Below, one piece after another: positions 47,112 to 60,480 of a stretch of DNA of 64,000 nucleotides. The translations under genes were made by a program, and so were the position numbers. Position 1 is the first letter of the stretch, and the number at the start of each line of letters is the position of its first letter. The stretch is from the NCBI RefSeq assembly GCF_963678635.1, contig NC_087065.1, forward strand, positions 78,685,396 to 78,749,395, read 5' to 3'. The stretch is from Symsagittifera roscoffensis. Taxonomy: Eukaryota > Xenacoelomorpha > Acoela > Convolutidae. The notes beneath the pieces are model-generated. The model did no database searches and was not told the DNA's origin. It worked only from the letters and a program-made list of their open reading frames with translations.

Positions 47112-50100
47112 TATTCTACGACCATCTCAACGGAGATTAGGAACTTAGGAAAATTATAACTGTGAGAATTATTTTGGTTGAAAAAGTTTATTACACCATA
47201 TTCTACGACCATCTCAACGGAGATTAGGAATTTAAGAAAATTAAAACTGTGAGATTTATTTTGGTTGCAGAAGTTTATTACACCATATTCTACGACCATC
47301 TCAAGGGAGACTGGGAACTTAGGAAAATTAAAAATGTGAGAATTATTTTTGTTGAAGAATTTTATTACACCATATTTTACGACCATCTCAAGGGAGACTG
47401 GGAACTTAGGAAAATTAAAAATGTGAGAATTATTTTGGTTAAAGAAGTTTATTACACCATATTCTACGACCATCTCAACGGAGATTAGAAACTTAGGAAA
47501 ATTAAAACTGTGAGAATTATTTTGGTTGAAGAAGTTTATTACACCATATTCTACGACCATCTCAACGGAGATTAGAATTTTAGAAAAATTAAAACCGTGA
47601 GAAACATTTTGGTTGAAGACGTTTATTACACCATATTCTACGACCATCTCAACGGAGATTAGGAATTTAGAAAAATTAAAACTGTGAGATTTCTTTTGGT
47701 TGAAGAAGTTTATTACACCATATTCTACGACCATCTCAACAAGATTAGGAACTTAGGAATATTAAAAATCTGAAAATTATTTTGGTTGAAGAAGTTTATT
47801 ACACCATATTCTACGACCATCTCAACTGAGATTAGGAACTTAGGAAAATAAAAAAGTGAGAATTATTTTGGTTCAAGAAGTTTATTACACCATATTCTAC
47901 GACCATCTCAACGGAGATAAGGAACTTAGGAAAATTAAAATTGTGAGAATTATTTTGGTTGAAGAAGTTTATTACACCATATTCTACGACCATCTCAACG
48001 GAGATTAGGAATTTAGGAAAATTAAAATTGTGAGATTTATTTTGATTGAAGAAGTTCATTACACCATATTCTACCACCATCTCAACAAGATTAGGAACTT
48101 AGGAAAATTAAAAGTCTGAGAAATATTTTGGTTGAAGAAGTTTATTACAGCATATTCTACGACCATCTCAACTGAGATTAGGAACTGAGGAATATTAAAA
48201 ATCTGAGAATTATTTTGGTTGAAGAAGTTTATTACACCATATTCTACGACCATCTCAACTGAGATTAGGAACTTAGGAAAATAAAAATGTGAGAAGTATT
48301 TTGGTTGAAGAAGTTTATTACACCATATTCTACGACCATCTCAACGGAGATTAGGAACTTAGGAAAATTATAACTGTGAGAATTATTTTGGTTGAAGAAG
48401 TTTATTACACCATATTCTACGACCATCTCAACGGAGATTAGGAATTTGAGAAAATTAAAACTGTGAGATTTATTTTGGTTGGAGAAGTTTATTACACCAT
48501 ATTCTACGACCATCTCAACGGAGATTTGGAACTTAGGAAAATTAAAAATGTGAGAATTATTTTTGTTGAAGAATTTTATTACACCATATTTTACGACCAT
48601 CTCAAGGGAGACTGGGAACTTAGGAAAATTAAAAATGTGAGAATTATTTTGGTTAAAGAAGTTTATTACACCATATTCTACGACCATCTCAACGGAGATT
48701 AGAAACCTAGGAAAATTAAAACTGTGAGAATTATTTTGGTTGAAGAAGTTTATTACACCATATTCTACGACCATCTCAACGGAGATTAGAATTTTAGAAA
48801 AATTAAAACCGTGAGAAACATTTTGGTTGAAGACGTTTATTACACCATATTCTACGACCATCTCAACGGAGATTAGGAATTTAGAAAAATTAAAACTGTG
48901 AGATTTCTTTTGGTTGAAGAAGTTCATTACACCATATTCTACGACCATCTCAACAAGATTAGGAACTTAGGAATATTAAAAATCTGAGAATTATTTTGGT
49001 TGAAGAAGTTTATTACACCATATTCTACGACCATCTCAACTGAGATTAGGAACTTAGGAAAATAAAAAAGTGAGAATTATTTTGGTTCAAGAAGTTTATT
49101 ACACCATATTCTAAGACCATCTCAACGGAGATAAGGAACTTAGGAAAATTAAAATTGTGAGAATTATTTTGGTTGAAGAAGTTTTTTACACCATATTCTA
49201 CGACCATCTCAACGGAGATTAGGAATTTAGGAAAATTGAATTTGTGAGATTTATTTTGATTGAAGAAGTTCATTACACCATATTCTACCACCATCTCAAC
49301 AAGATTAGGAACTTAGGAAAATTAAAAGTCTGAGAAATATTTTGGTTGAAGAAGTTTATTACAGCATGTTCTACGACCATCTCAACTGAGATTAGGAACT
49401 GAGGAATATTAAAAATCTGAGAATTATTTTGGTTGAAGAAGTTTATTACACCATATTCTACGACCATCTCAACTGAGATTAGGAACTTAGGAAAATAAAA
49501 ATGTGAGAAGTATTTTGGTTGAAGAAGTTAATTACACCATATTCTACGACCATCTCAACGGAGATTAGGAACTTAGGAAAATTATAACTCTGAGAATTAT
49601 TTTGGTTGAAGAAGTTTATTACACCATATTCTACGACCATCTCAACGGAGATTAGGAATTTGAGAAAATTAAAACTGTGAGATTTATTTTGGTTGGAGAA
49701 GTTTATTACACCATATTCTACGACCAACTCAACGGAGATTTGGAACTTAGGAAAATTAAAAATGTGAGAATTATTTTTGTTGAAGAATTTTATTACACCA
49801 TATTTTACGACCATCTCAAGGGAGACTGGGAACTTAGGAAAATTAAAAATGTGAGAATTATTTTGGTTAAAGAAGTTTATTACACCATATTCTACGACCA
49901 TCTCAACGGAGATTAGAAACCTAGGAAAATTAAAACTGTGAGAATTATTTTGGTTGAAGAAGTTTATTACACCATATTCTACGACCATCTCAACGGAGAT
50001 TAGAATTTTAGAAAAATTAAAACCGTGAGAAACATTTTGGTTGAAGACGTTTATTACACCATATTCTACGACCATCTCAACGGAGATTAGGAATTTAGAA

Positions 50101-50753
50101 AAATTAAAACTGTGAGATTTCTTTTGGTTGAAGAAGTTCATTACACCATATTCTACGACCATCTCAACAAGATTAGGAACTTAGGAATATTAAAAATCTG
50201 AGAATTATTTTGGTTGAAGAAGTTTATTACACCATATTCTACGACCATCTCAACTGAGATTAGGAACTTAGGAAAATAAAAAAGTGAGAATTATTTTGGT
50301 TCAAGAAGTTTATTACACCATATTCTAAGACCATCTCAACGGAGATAAGGAACTTAGGAAAATTAAAATTGTGAGAATTATTTTGGTTGAAGAAGTTTTT
50401 TACACCATATTCTACGACCATCTCAACGGAGATTAGGAATTTAGGAAAATTGAATTTGTGAGATTTATTTTGATTGAAGAAGTTCATTACACCATATTCT
50501 ACCACCATCTCAACAAGATTAGGAACTTAGGAAAATTAAAAGTCTGAGAAATATTTTGGTTGAAGAAGTTTATTACAGCATATTCTACGACCATCTCAAC
50601 TGAGATTAGGAACTGAGGAATATTAAAAATCTGAGAATTATTTTGGTTGAAGAAGTTTATTACACCATATTCTACGACCATCTCAACTGAGATTAGGAAC
50701 TTAGGAAAATAAAAATGTGAGAAGTATTTTGGTTGAAGAAGTTTATTACACCA
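47112..50753 (+). repeat. 1,214-bp higher-order repeat (14-mer), three tandem copies
   Basis: Copies at about 47,112-48,325, 48,326-49,539 and 49,540-50,753; all landmarks step by exactly 1,214 bp (14 monomers minus 4). The order in each is: plus-open monomers with CTCAAGGGAGACTGG, GATTAGAATTTTAG, GAATATTAAAAATCTG, AAATAAAAAAGTGAG with GGTTCAAGAAG, GAGATAAGG, TTCTACCACCATC, ACAGCAT and GAACTGAGG. Copies 2 and 3 share AAACCTAGG, TTCTAAGACC and GAATTTGTGAG that copy 1 lacks, so they separated last. They differ at only a few bases I noticed (e.g. CGACCATCTC versus CGACCAACTC near 49,720). Confidence 0.9.
48463..48702 (+). other. Plus-strand open frame of 79 codons amplified within the 1,214-bp repeat, probably not a gene
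   Basis: In three successive monomers the plus-strand stop TAG after GAGAT is replaced (TTG, TGG), leaving a frame that starts MRFILVGEVYYTIFYDHLNG and ends at the next TAG. Near-identical frames lie at 46,640-46,879, 47,249-47,488 and 49,677-49,916 because the frame travels with the higher-order unit. It overlaps the open minus-strand frame of the same monomers. It has no recognisable domain, and its repetition is explained by the amplification. Confidence 0.6.
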
Positions 50754-52400
50754 TATTCTACGACCATCTCAACGGAGATAAGGAACTTAGGAAAATTAAA
50801 ATTGTGAGAATTATTTTGGTTGAAGAAGTTTATTACACCACATTCTACGACCATCTCAACGGAGATTAGGAATTTAGGAAAAAAATAAAACTGTGAGATT
50901 TATTTTGGTTGAAGAAGTTCATTACACCATATTCTACGACCATCTCAACAAGATTAGGAACTTAGGAAAATTAAAAGTCTGAGAAATATTTTGGTTGAAG
51001 AAGTTTATTACACCATATTCTACGACCATCTCAACTGAGATTAGGAACTGAGAAAAATGAAAAATGTGAGAATTATTTTGGTTGAAGAAGTTTATTACAC
51101 CATATTCTACGACCATCTCAACGTAGATTAGGAACTTAGGAATATTAAAAATCTGAGAATTATTTTGGTTGAAGATGTTTATTACACCATATTCTACGAC
51201 CATCTCAACTGAGATTAAGAACTTAGGAAAATAAAAAAGTGAGAACTATTTTGGTTCAAGAAGTTTATTACACCATATTCTACGACCATCTCAACGGAGA
51301 TAAGGAACTTAGGAAAATTAAAATTGTGAGAATTATTTTGGTTGAAGAAGTTTTTTACACCATATTCTACGACCATCTCAACGGAGATTAGGAATTTAGG
51401 AAAATTGAAATTGTGAGATTTATTTTGATTGAAGAAGTTCATTACACCATATTCTACCACCATCTCAACTGAGATTAGGAACTGAGGAATATTAAAAATC
51501 TGAGAATTATTTTGGTTGAAGAAGTTTATTACACCATATTCTACGACCATCTCAACTGAGATTAAGAACTTAGGAAAATAAAAAAGTGAGAACTATTTTG
51601 GTTGAAGAAGTTTATTACACCATCTTCTACGACTATCTCAACACGATTAGGAACTTAGGAAAATTAAAAATCTGAGAATTATTTTGGTTGAAGAAGTTTA
51701 TTACACAATATTCTACGATAATCTCAACTGAGATTAGGAACTTATGAAAAAAAATGTGAGATTTATTTTGGTTGAAGAAGTTTATTACAGCATATTCTAC
51801 GACCATCTCAACTGAGATTAGGAACTGAGGAATATTAAAAATCGGAGAATTATTTTGGTTGAAGAAGTTTATTACACCATATTCTACGACCATCTCAACT
51901 GAGATTAGGAACTTAGGAAAATAAAAATGTGAGAAGTATTTTGGTTGAAGAAGTTTATTACACCATATTCTACGACCATCTCAACGGAGATAAGGAACTT
52001 AGGAAAATTAAAATTGTGAGAATTATTTTGGTTGAAGAAGTTTATTACACCACATTCTACGACCATCTCAACGGAGATTAGGAATTTAAGAAAAAAATAA
52101 AACTGTGAGATTTATTTTGGTTGAAGAAGTTCATTACACCATATTCTACGACCATCTCAACAAGATTAGGAACTTAGGAAAATTAAAAGTCTGAGAAGTA
52201 TTTTGGTTGAAGAAGTTTATTACACCATATTCTACGACCATCCCAACTGAGATTAGGAACTGAGAAAAATTAAAAATGTGAGAATTATTTTGGTTGAAGA
52301 AGTTTATTACACCATATTCTACGACCATCTCAACGTAGATTAGGAACTTAGGAAAATTAAAACTTTGAGAATTATTTTGGTTGAAGAAGTTTATTACACT
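50754..52400 (+). repeat. Rearranged fragments of the 1,214-bp unit
   Basis: The GAGATAAGG, ACAGCAT, TTCTACCACC and GGTTCAAGAAG markers recur in broken order. Further A-expanded monomers occur near 50,880 (GGAAAAAAATAAAAC) and 52,085 (AAGAAAAAAATAAAAC), and a strongly shortened tract near 51,745 (TTATGAAAAAAAATGTGAG), a form otherwise found at 58.9-60.0 kb. No gene. Confidence 0.65.
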
Positions 52401-55400
52401 CTATTCTACGACCATCTCAACGGAGATTAGGAACTTAGGAAAATTATAACTGTGAGAATTATTTTGGTTGAAGAAGTTTATTACACCATATTCTACGACT
52501 ATCTCAACGGAGATTAGGAATTTGAGAAAATTAAAACCGTGAGATTTATTTTGGTTGAAGAAGTTTACTACACCATATTCTACGACCTTCTCAACGGAGA
52601 TTAGCAACTAAGGAAAATTAAAAATGTGAGACTTACTTTTGTTGAAGAAGTTTATTACACCATATTTTACGACCATCTCAGCGGAGACTGGGAACTTAGG
52701 AAAATAAAAAATCTGAGAACTATTTTGGTTGAAGAAGTTTATTACACCATATTCTACGACCATCTCAACAGAGATTAGGAACTTAGGAAAATTAAAACTG
52801 TGAGAATTATTTTGGTTAAAGAAGTTTATTACACCATATTCTACGACCATCTCAACGGAGATTAGGAACTTAGGAAAATTAAAATTGTGAGAATTATTTT
52901 GGTTGAAGAAGTTTATTACACCATATTCTACGACCATCTCAACGGAGATTAGGAATTTAGGAAAATTAAAAATGTGAGATTTATTTTGGTTGAAGAAGTT
53001 CATTACACCATATTCTACGACCATCTCAACAAGATTAGGAACTTAGGAAAATTAAAAGTCTGAGAAATATTTTGGTTGAAGAAGTTTATTACAGCATATT
53101 CTACGACCATCTCAACTGAGATTAGGAACTGAGGAATATTAAAAATCTGAGAATTATTTTGGTTGAAGAAGTTTATTACACCATATTCTACGACCATCTC
53201 AACGGAGATTAGGAACTTAGGAAAATTAAAAATGTGAAACTTACTTTTGTTGAAGAAGTTTATTACACCATATTTTACGACCATCTCAGCGGAGACTGGG
53301 AACTTAGGAAAATTAAAAATCTGAGAACTATTTTGGTTGAAGAAGTTTATTACACCATATTCTACGACCATCTCAACAGAGATTAGGAACTTAGGAAAAT
53401 TAAAAGTGTGAGAATTATTTTGGTTAAAGAAGTTTATTACACCATATTCTACGACCATCTCAACGGAGATTAGGAACTTAGGAAAACTAAAATTGTGAGA
53501 ATTATTTTGGTTGAAGAAGTTTATTACACCATATTCTACGACCTTCTCAACGGAGGTTAGGAACTTAGGAAAATTAAAAATGTGAAACTTACTTTTGTTG
53601 AAGAAGTTTATTACACCATATTTTACGACCATCTCAGCGGAGACTGGGAACTTAGGAAAATTAAAAATCTGAGAACTATTTTGGTTGAAGAAGTTTATTA
53701 CACCATATTCTACGACCATCTCAACAGATATTAGGAACTTAGGAAAATTAAAACTGTGAGAATTATTTTGGTTAAAGAAGTTTATTACACCATATTCTAC
53801 GATCATCTCAACGGAGATTAGGAACTTAGGAAAATTAAAATTGTGAGAATTATTTTGGTTGAAGAAGTTTATTACACCATATTCTACGACCATCTCAAAG
53901 GAGATTAGGAATTTAGGAAAATTAAAATTTTGAGATTTATTTTGGTTGAAGAAGTTCATTACACCATATTCTACGACCATCTCAACAAGATTAGGAACTT
54001 AGGAAAATTAAAAGTCTGAGAAATATTTTGGTTGAAGAAGTTTATTACAGCATATTCTACGACCATCTCAACTGAGGTTAGGAACTGAGGAATATTAAAA
54101 ATCTGAGAATTATTTTGGTTGAAGAAGTATATTACACCATATTCTACGACCATCTCAACGGAGATTAGGAGCTTAGGAAAATTAAAAATGTGAGACTTAC
54201 TTTTGTTGAAGAAGTTTATTACACCATATTTTACGACCATCTCAGCGGAGACTGGGAACTTAGGAAAATTAAAAATCTGAGAACTATTTTGGTTGAAGAA
54301 GTTTATTACACCATATTCTACGACCATCTCAACAGAGATTAGGAACTTAGGAAAATTAAAAATGTGAGAATTGTTTTGGTTAAAGAAGTTTATTACACCA
54401 TATTCTACGACCATCTCAACGGAGATTAGGAACTTAGGAAAATTAAAATTGTGAGAATTGTTTTGGTTGAAGAAGTTTATGACACCATATTCTACGACCA
54501 TCTCAACGGAGATTAGGAATTTAGGAAAATTAAAATTGTGAGATTTATTTTGGTTGAAGAAGTTCATTACACTATATTCTACGACCATCTCAACAAGATT
54601 AGGAACTTAGGAAAATTAAAAGTCTGAGAAATATTTTGGTTGAAGAAGTTTATTACAGCATATTCTACGACCATCTCAACTGAGATTAGGAACTGAGGAA
54701 TATTAAAAATCTGAGAATTATTTTGGTTGAAGAAGTTTATTACACCATATTCTACGACCATCTCAACTGAGATTAGGAACTTAGGAAAATAAAAATGTGA
54801 GAAGTATTTTGGTTGAAGAAGTTTATTACACCATATTCTACGAGCATCTCAACGGAGATAAGGAACTTAGGAAAATTAAAATTGTGAGAATTATTTTGGT
54901 TGAAGAAGTTTATTACACCATATTCTACGACCATCTCAACGGAGATTAGGAATTTAGGGAAAAAAATAAAACTGTGAGATTTATTTTGGTTGAAGAAGTT
55001 CATTACACCATATTCTACGACCATCTCAACAAGATTAGGAACTTAGGAAAATTAAAAGTCTGAGAAATATTTTGGTTGAAGAAGTTTATTACACCATATT
55101 CTACGACCATCCCAACTGAGATTATGAACTGAGGAAAAATAAAAATAGGAGAATTATTTTGGTTGAAGAAGTTTATTACACCATATTCTACGACCATCTC
55201 AACGGAGATTAGGAACTTAGGAAAATTAAAACTGTGAGAATTATTTTGGTTGAAGAAGTTTATTACACCCTATTCTACGACCATCTCAACGGAGATTAGG
55301 AACTTAGGAAAATTATAACTGTGAGAATTATTTTGGTTGAAGAAGTTTATTACACCATATTCTAAGACTATCTCAACGGAGATTAGGAATTTGAGAAAAT

Positions 55401-57200
55401 TAAAACTGTGAGATTTATTTTGGTTGAAGAAGTTTATTACACCATATTCTACGACCATCTCAACGGAGATTAGGAACTTAGGAAAATTAAAAATGTGAGA
55501 ATTATTTTGGTTAAAGAAGTTTATTACACCATTTTCTACGACCATCTCAGCGGAGACTGGGAACTTAGGAAAATTAAAAATCTGAGAACTATTTTGGTTG
55601 AAGAAGTTTATTACACCATATTCTACGACCATCTCAACAGAGATTAGGAACTTAGGAAAATTAAAAATGTGAGAATTATTTTGGTTAAAGAAGTTTATTA
55701 CACCATATTCTACGACCATCCCAACGGAGATTAGGAACTAAGGAAAATTAAAAATGTGAGACTTACTTTTGTTGAAGAAGTTTATTACACCATATTTTAC
55801 GACCATCTCAGCGGAGACTGGGAACTTAGGAAAATTAAAACTGTGAGAATTATTTTGGTTGAAGAAGTTTATTACACCCTATTCTACGACCATCTCAACG
55901 GAGATTAGGAACTTAGGAAAATTAAAAATGTGAGAATTATTTTGGTTAAAGAAGTTTATTACACCATTTTCTACGACCATCTCAGCGGAGACTGGGAACT
56001 TAGGAAAATTAAAAATCTGAGAACTATTTTGGTTGAAGAAGTTTATTACACCATATTCTACGACCATCTCAACAGAGATTAGGAACTTAGGAAAATTAAA
56101 AATGTGAGAATTATTTTGGTTAAAGAAGTTTATTACACCATATTCTACGACCATCTCAGCGGAGACTGGGAACTTAGGAAAATTAAAACTGTGAGAATTA
56201 TTTTGGTTGAAGAAGTTTATTACACCCTATTCTACGACCATCTCAACGGAGATTAGGAACTTAGGAAAATTATAACTGTGAGAATTATTTTGGTTGAAGA
56301 AGTTTATTACACCATATTCTACGACCATCTCAACGGAGATTAGGAACTTAGGAAAATTAAAAATGTGAGAATTATTTTGGTTAAAGAAGTTTATTACACC
56401 ATTTTCTACGACCATCTCAGCGGAGACTGGGAACTTAGGAAAATTAAAAATCTGAGAACTATTTTGGTTGAAGAAGTTTATTACACCATATTCTACGACC
56501 ATCTCAACAGAGATTAGGAACTTAGGAAAATTAAAAATGTGAGAATTATTTTGGTTAAAGAAGTTTATTACACCATATTCTACGACCATCTCAACGGAGA
56601 TTAGGAACTAAGGAAAATTAAAAATGTGAGACTTACTTTTGTTGAAGAAGTTTATTACACCATATTTTACGACCATCTCAGCGGAGACTGGGAACTTAGG
56701 AAAATTAAAAATCTGAGAACTATTTTGGTTGAAGAAGTTTATTACACCATATTCTACGACCATCTCAACAGAGATTAGGAACTTAGTAAAATTAAAAATG
56801 TGAGAATTATTTTGGTTAAAGAAGTTTATTACACCATATTCTACGACCATCTCAACGGAGATTAGGAACTTAGGAAAATTAAAATTGTGAGAATTAATTT
56901 GGTTGAAGAAATTTATTACACCATATTCTACGACCATCTCAACGGAGATTAGAACTTTAGAAAAATTAAAACTGTGAGAAACATTTTGGTTGAAGACGTT
57001 TATTACACCATATTCTACGACCACTTCAACGGAGATTAGGAACTTAGGAAAATTAAAAATCTGAGAATTATTCTGGCTGAAGAAATTTATTACACCATAT
57101 TCTACGAACATCTCAACGTAGATTAGGAACTTAGGAAAATTAAAACTGTGAGAATTATTTTGGTTGAAGAAGTTTATTACACCATATTCTACGACCATCT
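52401..57200 (+). repeat. Domain with TTACTTTTGTTGAAG and CAGCGGAGACTGG variants, partly in perfect 87-bp register
   Basis: The variant TTACTTTTGTTGAAG occurs near 52,630, 53,242, 53,590, 54,190, 55,750 and 56,635, usually followed by CTCAGCGGAGACTGGG. Offsets such as 348 bp (53,242 to 53,590), 609 bp (55,270 to 55,879) and 348 bp (55,879 to 56,227) are exact multiples of 87. At 53,030 and 53,986 a block with AAGTCTGAGAAATATT and ACAGCAT repeats at 956 bp. The CCCTATTCTACG and AACTAAGG variants cut the frames. Confidence 0.75.
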
Positions 57201-58399
57201 CAACAAGATTAGGAACTTAGGAAAATTAAAAATGTGAGAGTTATTTTGATTGAAGAAGTTTATTACACCATATTCTACGACCATCTCAACGGAGATTAGG
57301 AATTTAGGAAAATTAAAACTGTGAGATTTGTTTTGGTTGAAGAAGTTTTTTGCATCATATTCTACGACCATCTCAACGGAGATAAGGAACTTCGGAAAAT
57401 TAAAAATGTGAGAATTATTTTGGTTGAAGAAGTTTATTACACCATATTTTATGACCATCTCAGCGGAGATTGGGAACTTAGGAAAATTAAAACAGTGAGA
57501 AGTATTTTGGTTGAAGAAGTTTATTACACCATATTCTACGACCATCTCAACTGAGATTAGGAACTTCGGAAAATTAAAAATGTGAGAATTATTTTGGTTG
57601 AAGAAGTTTATTATACCATATTCTACGACCATCTCAACGGAGATTAGGAATTTAGGAAAAGTAAAACTGTGAGGTTTATTTTGGTTGAAGAAGTTTATTA
57701 CACCATATTCTACGACCATCTCAACAAGATTAGGAAATTAGGAAAATTAAAAATGTGAGAATTATTTTGGTTGAAGAAGTTTATTACACCATATTCTACG
57801 GCCATCTCAACGGAGATTAGGAACTTAGGAAAATTATAACTGTGAGAATTATTTTGGTTGAAGAAATTTATTACACCATATTCTACGATCAACTCAACGG
57901 AGATTAGGAATTTAAGGAAAAAAACTGTGGGATTTATTTTGGTTGAAGAAGTTTATTAACCATTTTCTGCGACCATCTCAATGCGATTAGGAACTTAGGA
58001 AAATTAAAAATCTGAGAATTATTTTGGTTGAAGAATTTGATTACACCATATTCTACGACCATCTCAACGGAGATTAGGAACTTAGGAAAATTATAACTGT
58101 GAGAATTATTTTGGTTGAAGAAGTTTATTACACCATATTGTACGACCATCTCAACGGAGATTAGGAAATTAGGAACTTTAAAAACTGTGAGAATTATTTT
58201 GGTTGAAGAAGTTTATTACACCATATTCTATGACCATCTCAACGGAGATTAGGAATTTAGGAAAACTATAACTGTGAGAATTATTTTGGTTGAAGAAGTT
58301 TATTACACCATATTCTAAGACCATCTCAACGGAGATTAGGATTTTAGGAAAATTAAAACTGTGAGATTTATTTTGGTTGAAGAAGTTTATTACACCATA
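57201..58399 (+). repeat. Transitional monomers
   Basis: Mixed monomers including TTTTTTGCATCATATTC, GATAAGGAACTTCGG, AGCGGAGATTGGG and an unusual deletion near 57,910 (TTTAAGGAAAAAAACTGTGG). Two of these (AGCGGAGATTGGG with AAAACAGTGAGAAG) also occur at 6.6-9.3 kb, so this part resembles the left region of the array. No gene. Confidence 0.65.
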
Positions 58400-60480
58400 T
58401 TCTACGACCATTTCAACGGAGATTAGGAACTTAGGAAAATTAAAAATGTGGGAATTATTTTGGTTGAAGAAGTTTTTTACACCATATTTTACGACCATCT
58501 CAGCGGAGATTTGGAACTTAGGAAAATTAAAACAGTGAGAAGTATTTTGGTTGAAGAAGTTTATTACACCATTTTCTACGACCATCTCAACGGAGATTAG
58601 GAACATAGGAAAACTAAAAGTCTGAGAAGTAATTTTTCATGAAGAAGTTTATTACACCATATACTAGGACCATCTCAACGGAGATTAGGAACTTAGAAAA
58701 ACTATAACTGTGAGAAATATTTTGGTTGAATAAGTTTATTTCACCATATTCTACGACCATCTCAACGGAGATTAGGAATTTAGGAAAGTTAAAACTTTGA
58801 GAATTATTTTGGTTGAAGAAGTTTATTACACCATCTTCTATGACTATCTCAACACGATTAGGAACTTAGGAAAATTAAAAATCTGAGAATTATTTTGGTT
58901 GAAGAAGTTTATTACACCATATTCTACGACCATCTCGATTGAGATTAGGAACTTATGAAAAAAAATGTGAGATTTATTTTGGTTGAAGAAGTTTATTTCA
59001 CCATATTCTACGACCATCTCAACGGAGATTAGGAAATTCGGAACATTAAAACTCTGAGAATTATTTTGAGTGAAGAAGTTTATTACACCATATTCTACGA
59101 CCATCTCAACGGAGATTAGGAACTTAGGAAAATTAAAACTGTGAGATTTATTTTGGTTGAAGAAGTTTATTACACCAATTTCTACGACCATCTCGACACG
59201 ATTAGGAACTTAGGAACATTGAAACTGTGAGAATTATTTTGGTTGAAGAAGTTTATTACACCATATTCTACGACCATCTCAACGGAGATTAGGAACTTAG
59301 GAAAATTATAACTGTAAGAATTATTTTGGTTGAAGAAGTTTATTACACCATATTCTACGACCATCTCAACGGAGATTAGGAATTGAGGAAAATTAAAACT
59401 GTGAGATTTATTTTGGTTAAAGAAGTTTAATAAATTATATTCTACGACCATTTCAGCGGAGATTAGGAACTTAGGAAAATTAAAAATGTGAGAATTATTT
59501 TGGTTGAAGAAGTTTTTTACACCATATTTTACGACCATCTCAGCGGAGATTTGGAACTTAGGAAAATTAAAACAGTGAGAAGTATTTTGGTTGAAGAAGT
59601 TTATTATACCATTTTCTACGACCATCTCAACGGAGATTAGGAACATAGGAAAACTAAAAGTCTGAGAAGTAATTTTTCATGAAGAAGTTTATTACACCAT
59701 ATACTAGGACCATCTCAACGGAGATTAGGAACTTAGAAAAACTATAACTGTGAGAAATATTTTGGTTGAATAAGTTTATTTCACCATATTCTACGACCAT
59801 CTCAACGGAGATTAGGAATTTAGGAAAATTAAAACTTTGAGATTTATTTTGGTTGAAGAAGTTTATTACACCATCTTCTACGACTATCTCAACACGATTA
59901 GGAACTTAGGAAAATTAAAAATCTGAGAATTATTTTGGTTGAAGAAGTTTATTACACAATATTCTACGATAATCTCAACTGAGATTAGGAACTTATGAAA
60001 AAAAATGTGAGATTTATTTTGGTTGAAGAAGTTTATTTCACCATATTCTACGACCATCTCAACGGAGATTAGGAAATTTGGAACATTAAAAATCTGAGAA
60101 TTATTTTGGTTGAAGAAGTTTATTACACCATATTCTACGACCATCTCAACGGAGATTAGGAACTTAGGAAAATTAAAACTGTGAGATTTATTTTGGTTGA
60201 AGAAGTTTATTACACCAATTTTTACGACCATCTCGACACGATTAGGAACTTAGGAACATTGAAACTGTAAGAATTATTTTGGTTGAAGAAGTTTATTACA
60301 CCATATTCTACGACCATCTCAACGGAGATTAGGAACTTAGGAAAATTATAACTGTAAGAATTATTTTGGTTGAAGAAGTTTATTACACCATATTCTACGA
60401 CCATCTCAACGGAGATTAGGAATTGAGGAAAATTAAAACTGTGAGATTTATTTTGGTTAAAGAAGTTTAATAAATTATAT
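58400..60480 (+). repeat. 1,040-bp higher-order repeat (12-mer), two tandem copies
   Basis: Copies at about 58,400-59,440 and 59,440-60,480. Landmarks at a 1,040-bp offset: AATTTTTCATGAAG (58,631 and 59,671), CTATCTCAACACGATT (58,848 and 59,888), TTATGAAAAAAAATGTGAG, CTCGACACGATT and GTTTAATAAATTATATTC. 1,040 is 12 monomers minus 4. A diverged third copy begins after 60,480 (AATTTTGGATGAAG, ATATACTAGG). Confidence 0.85.

Noticed and set aside
47112-50753. Assembly artefact explaining the near-identical 1,214-bp copies
   Set aside because: Not excluded, but the copies carry distinct private differences and a nested pattern of shared variants, which a simple duplication error would not produce. 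Read depth would settle it.
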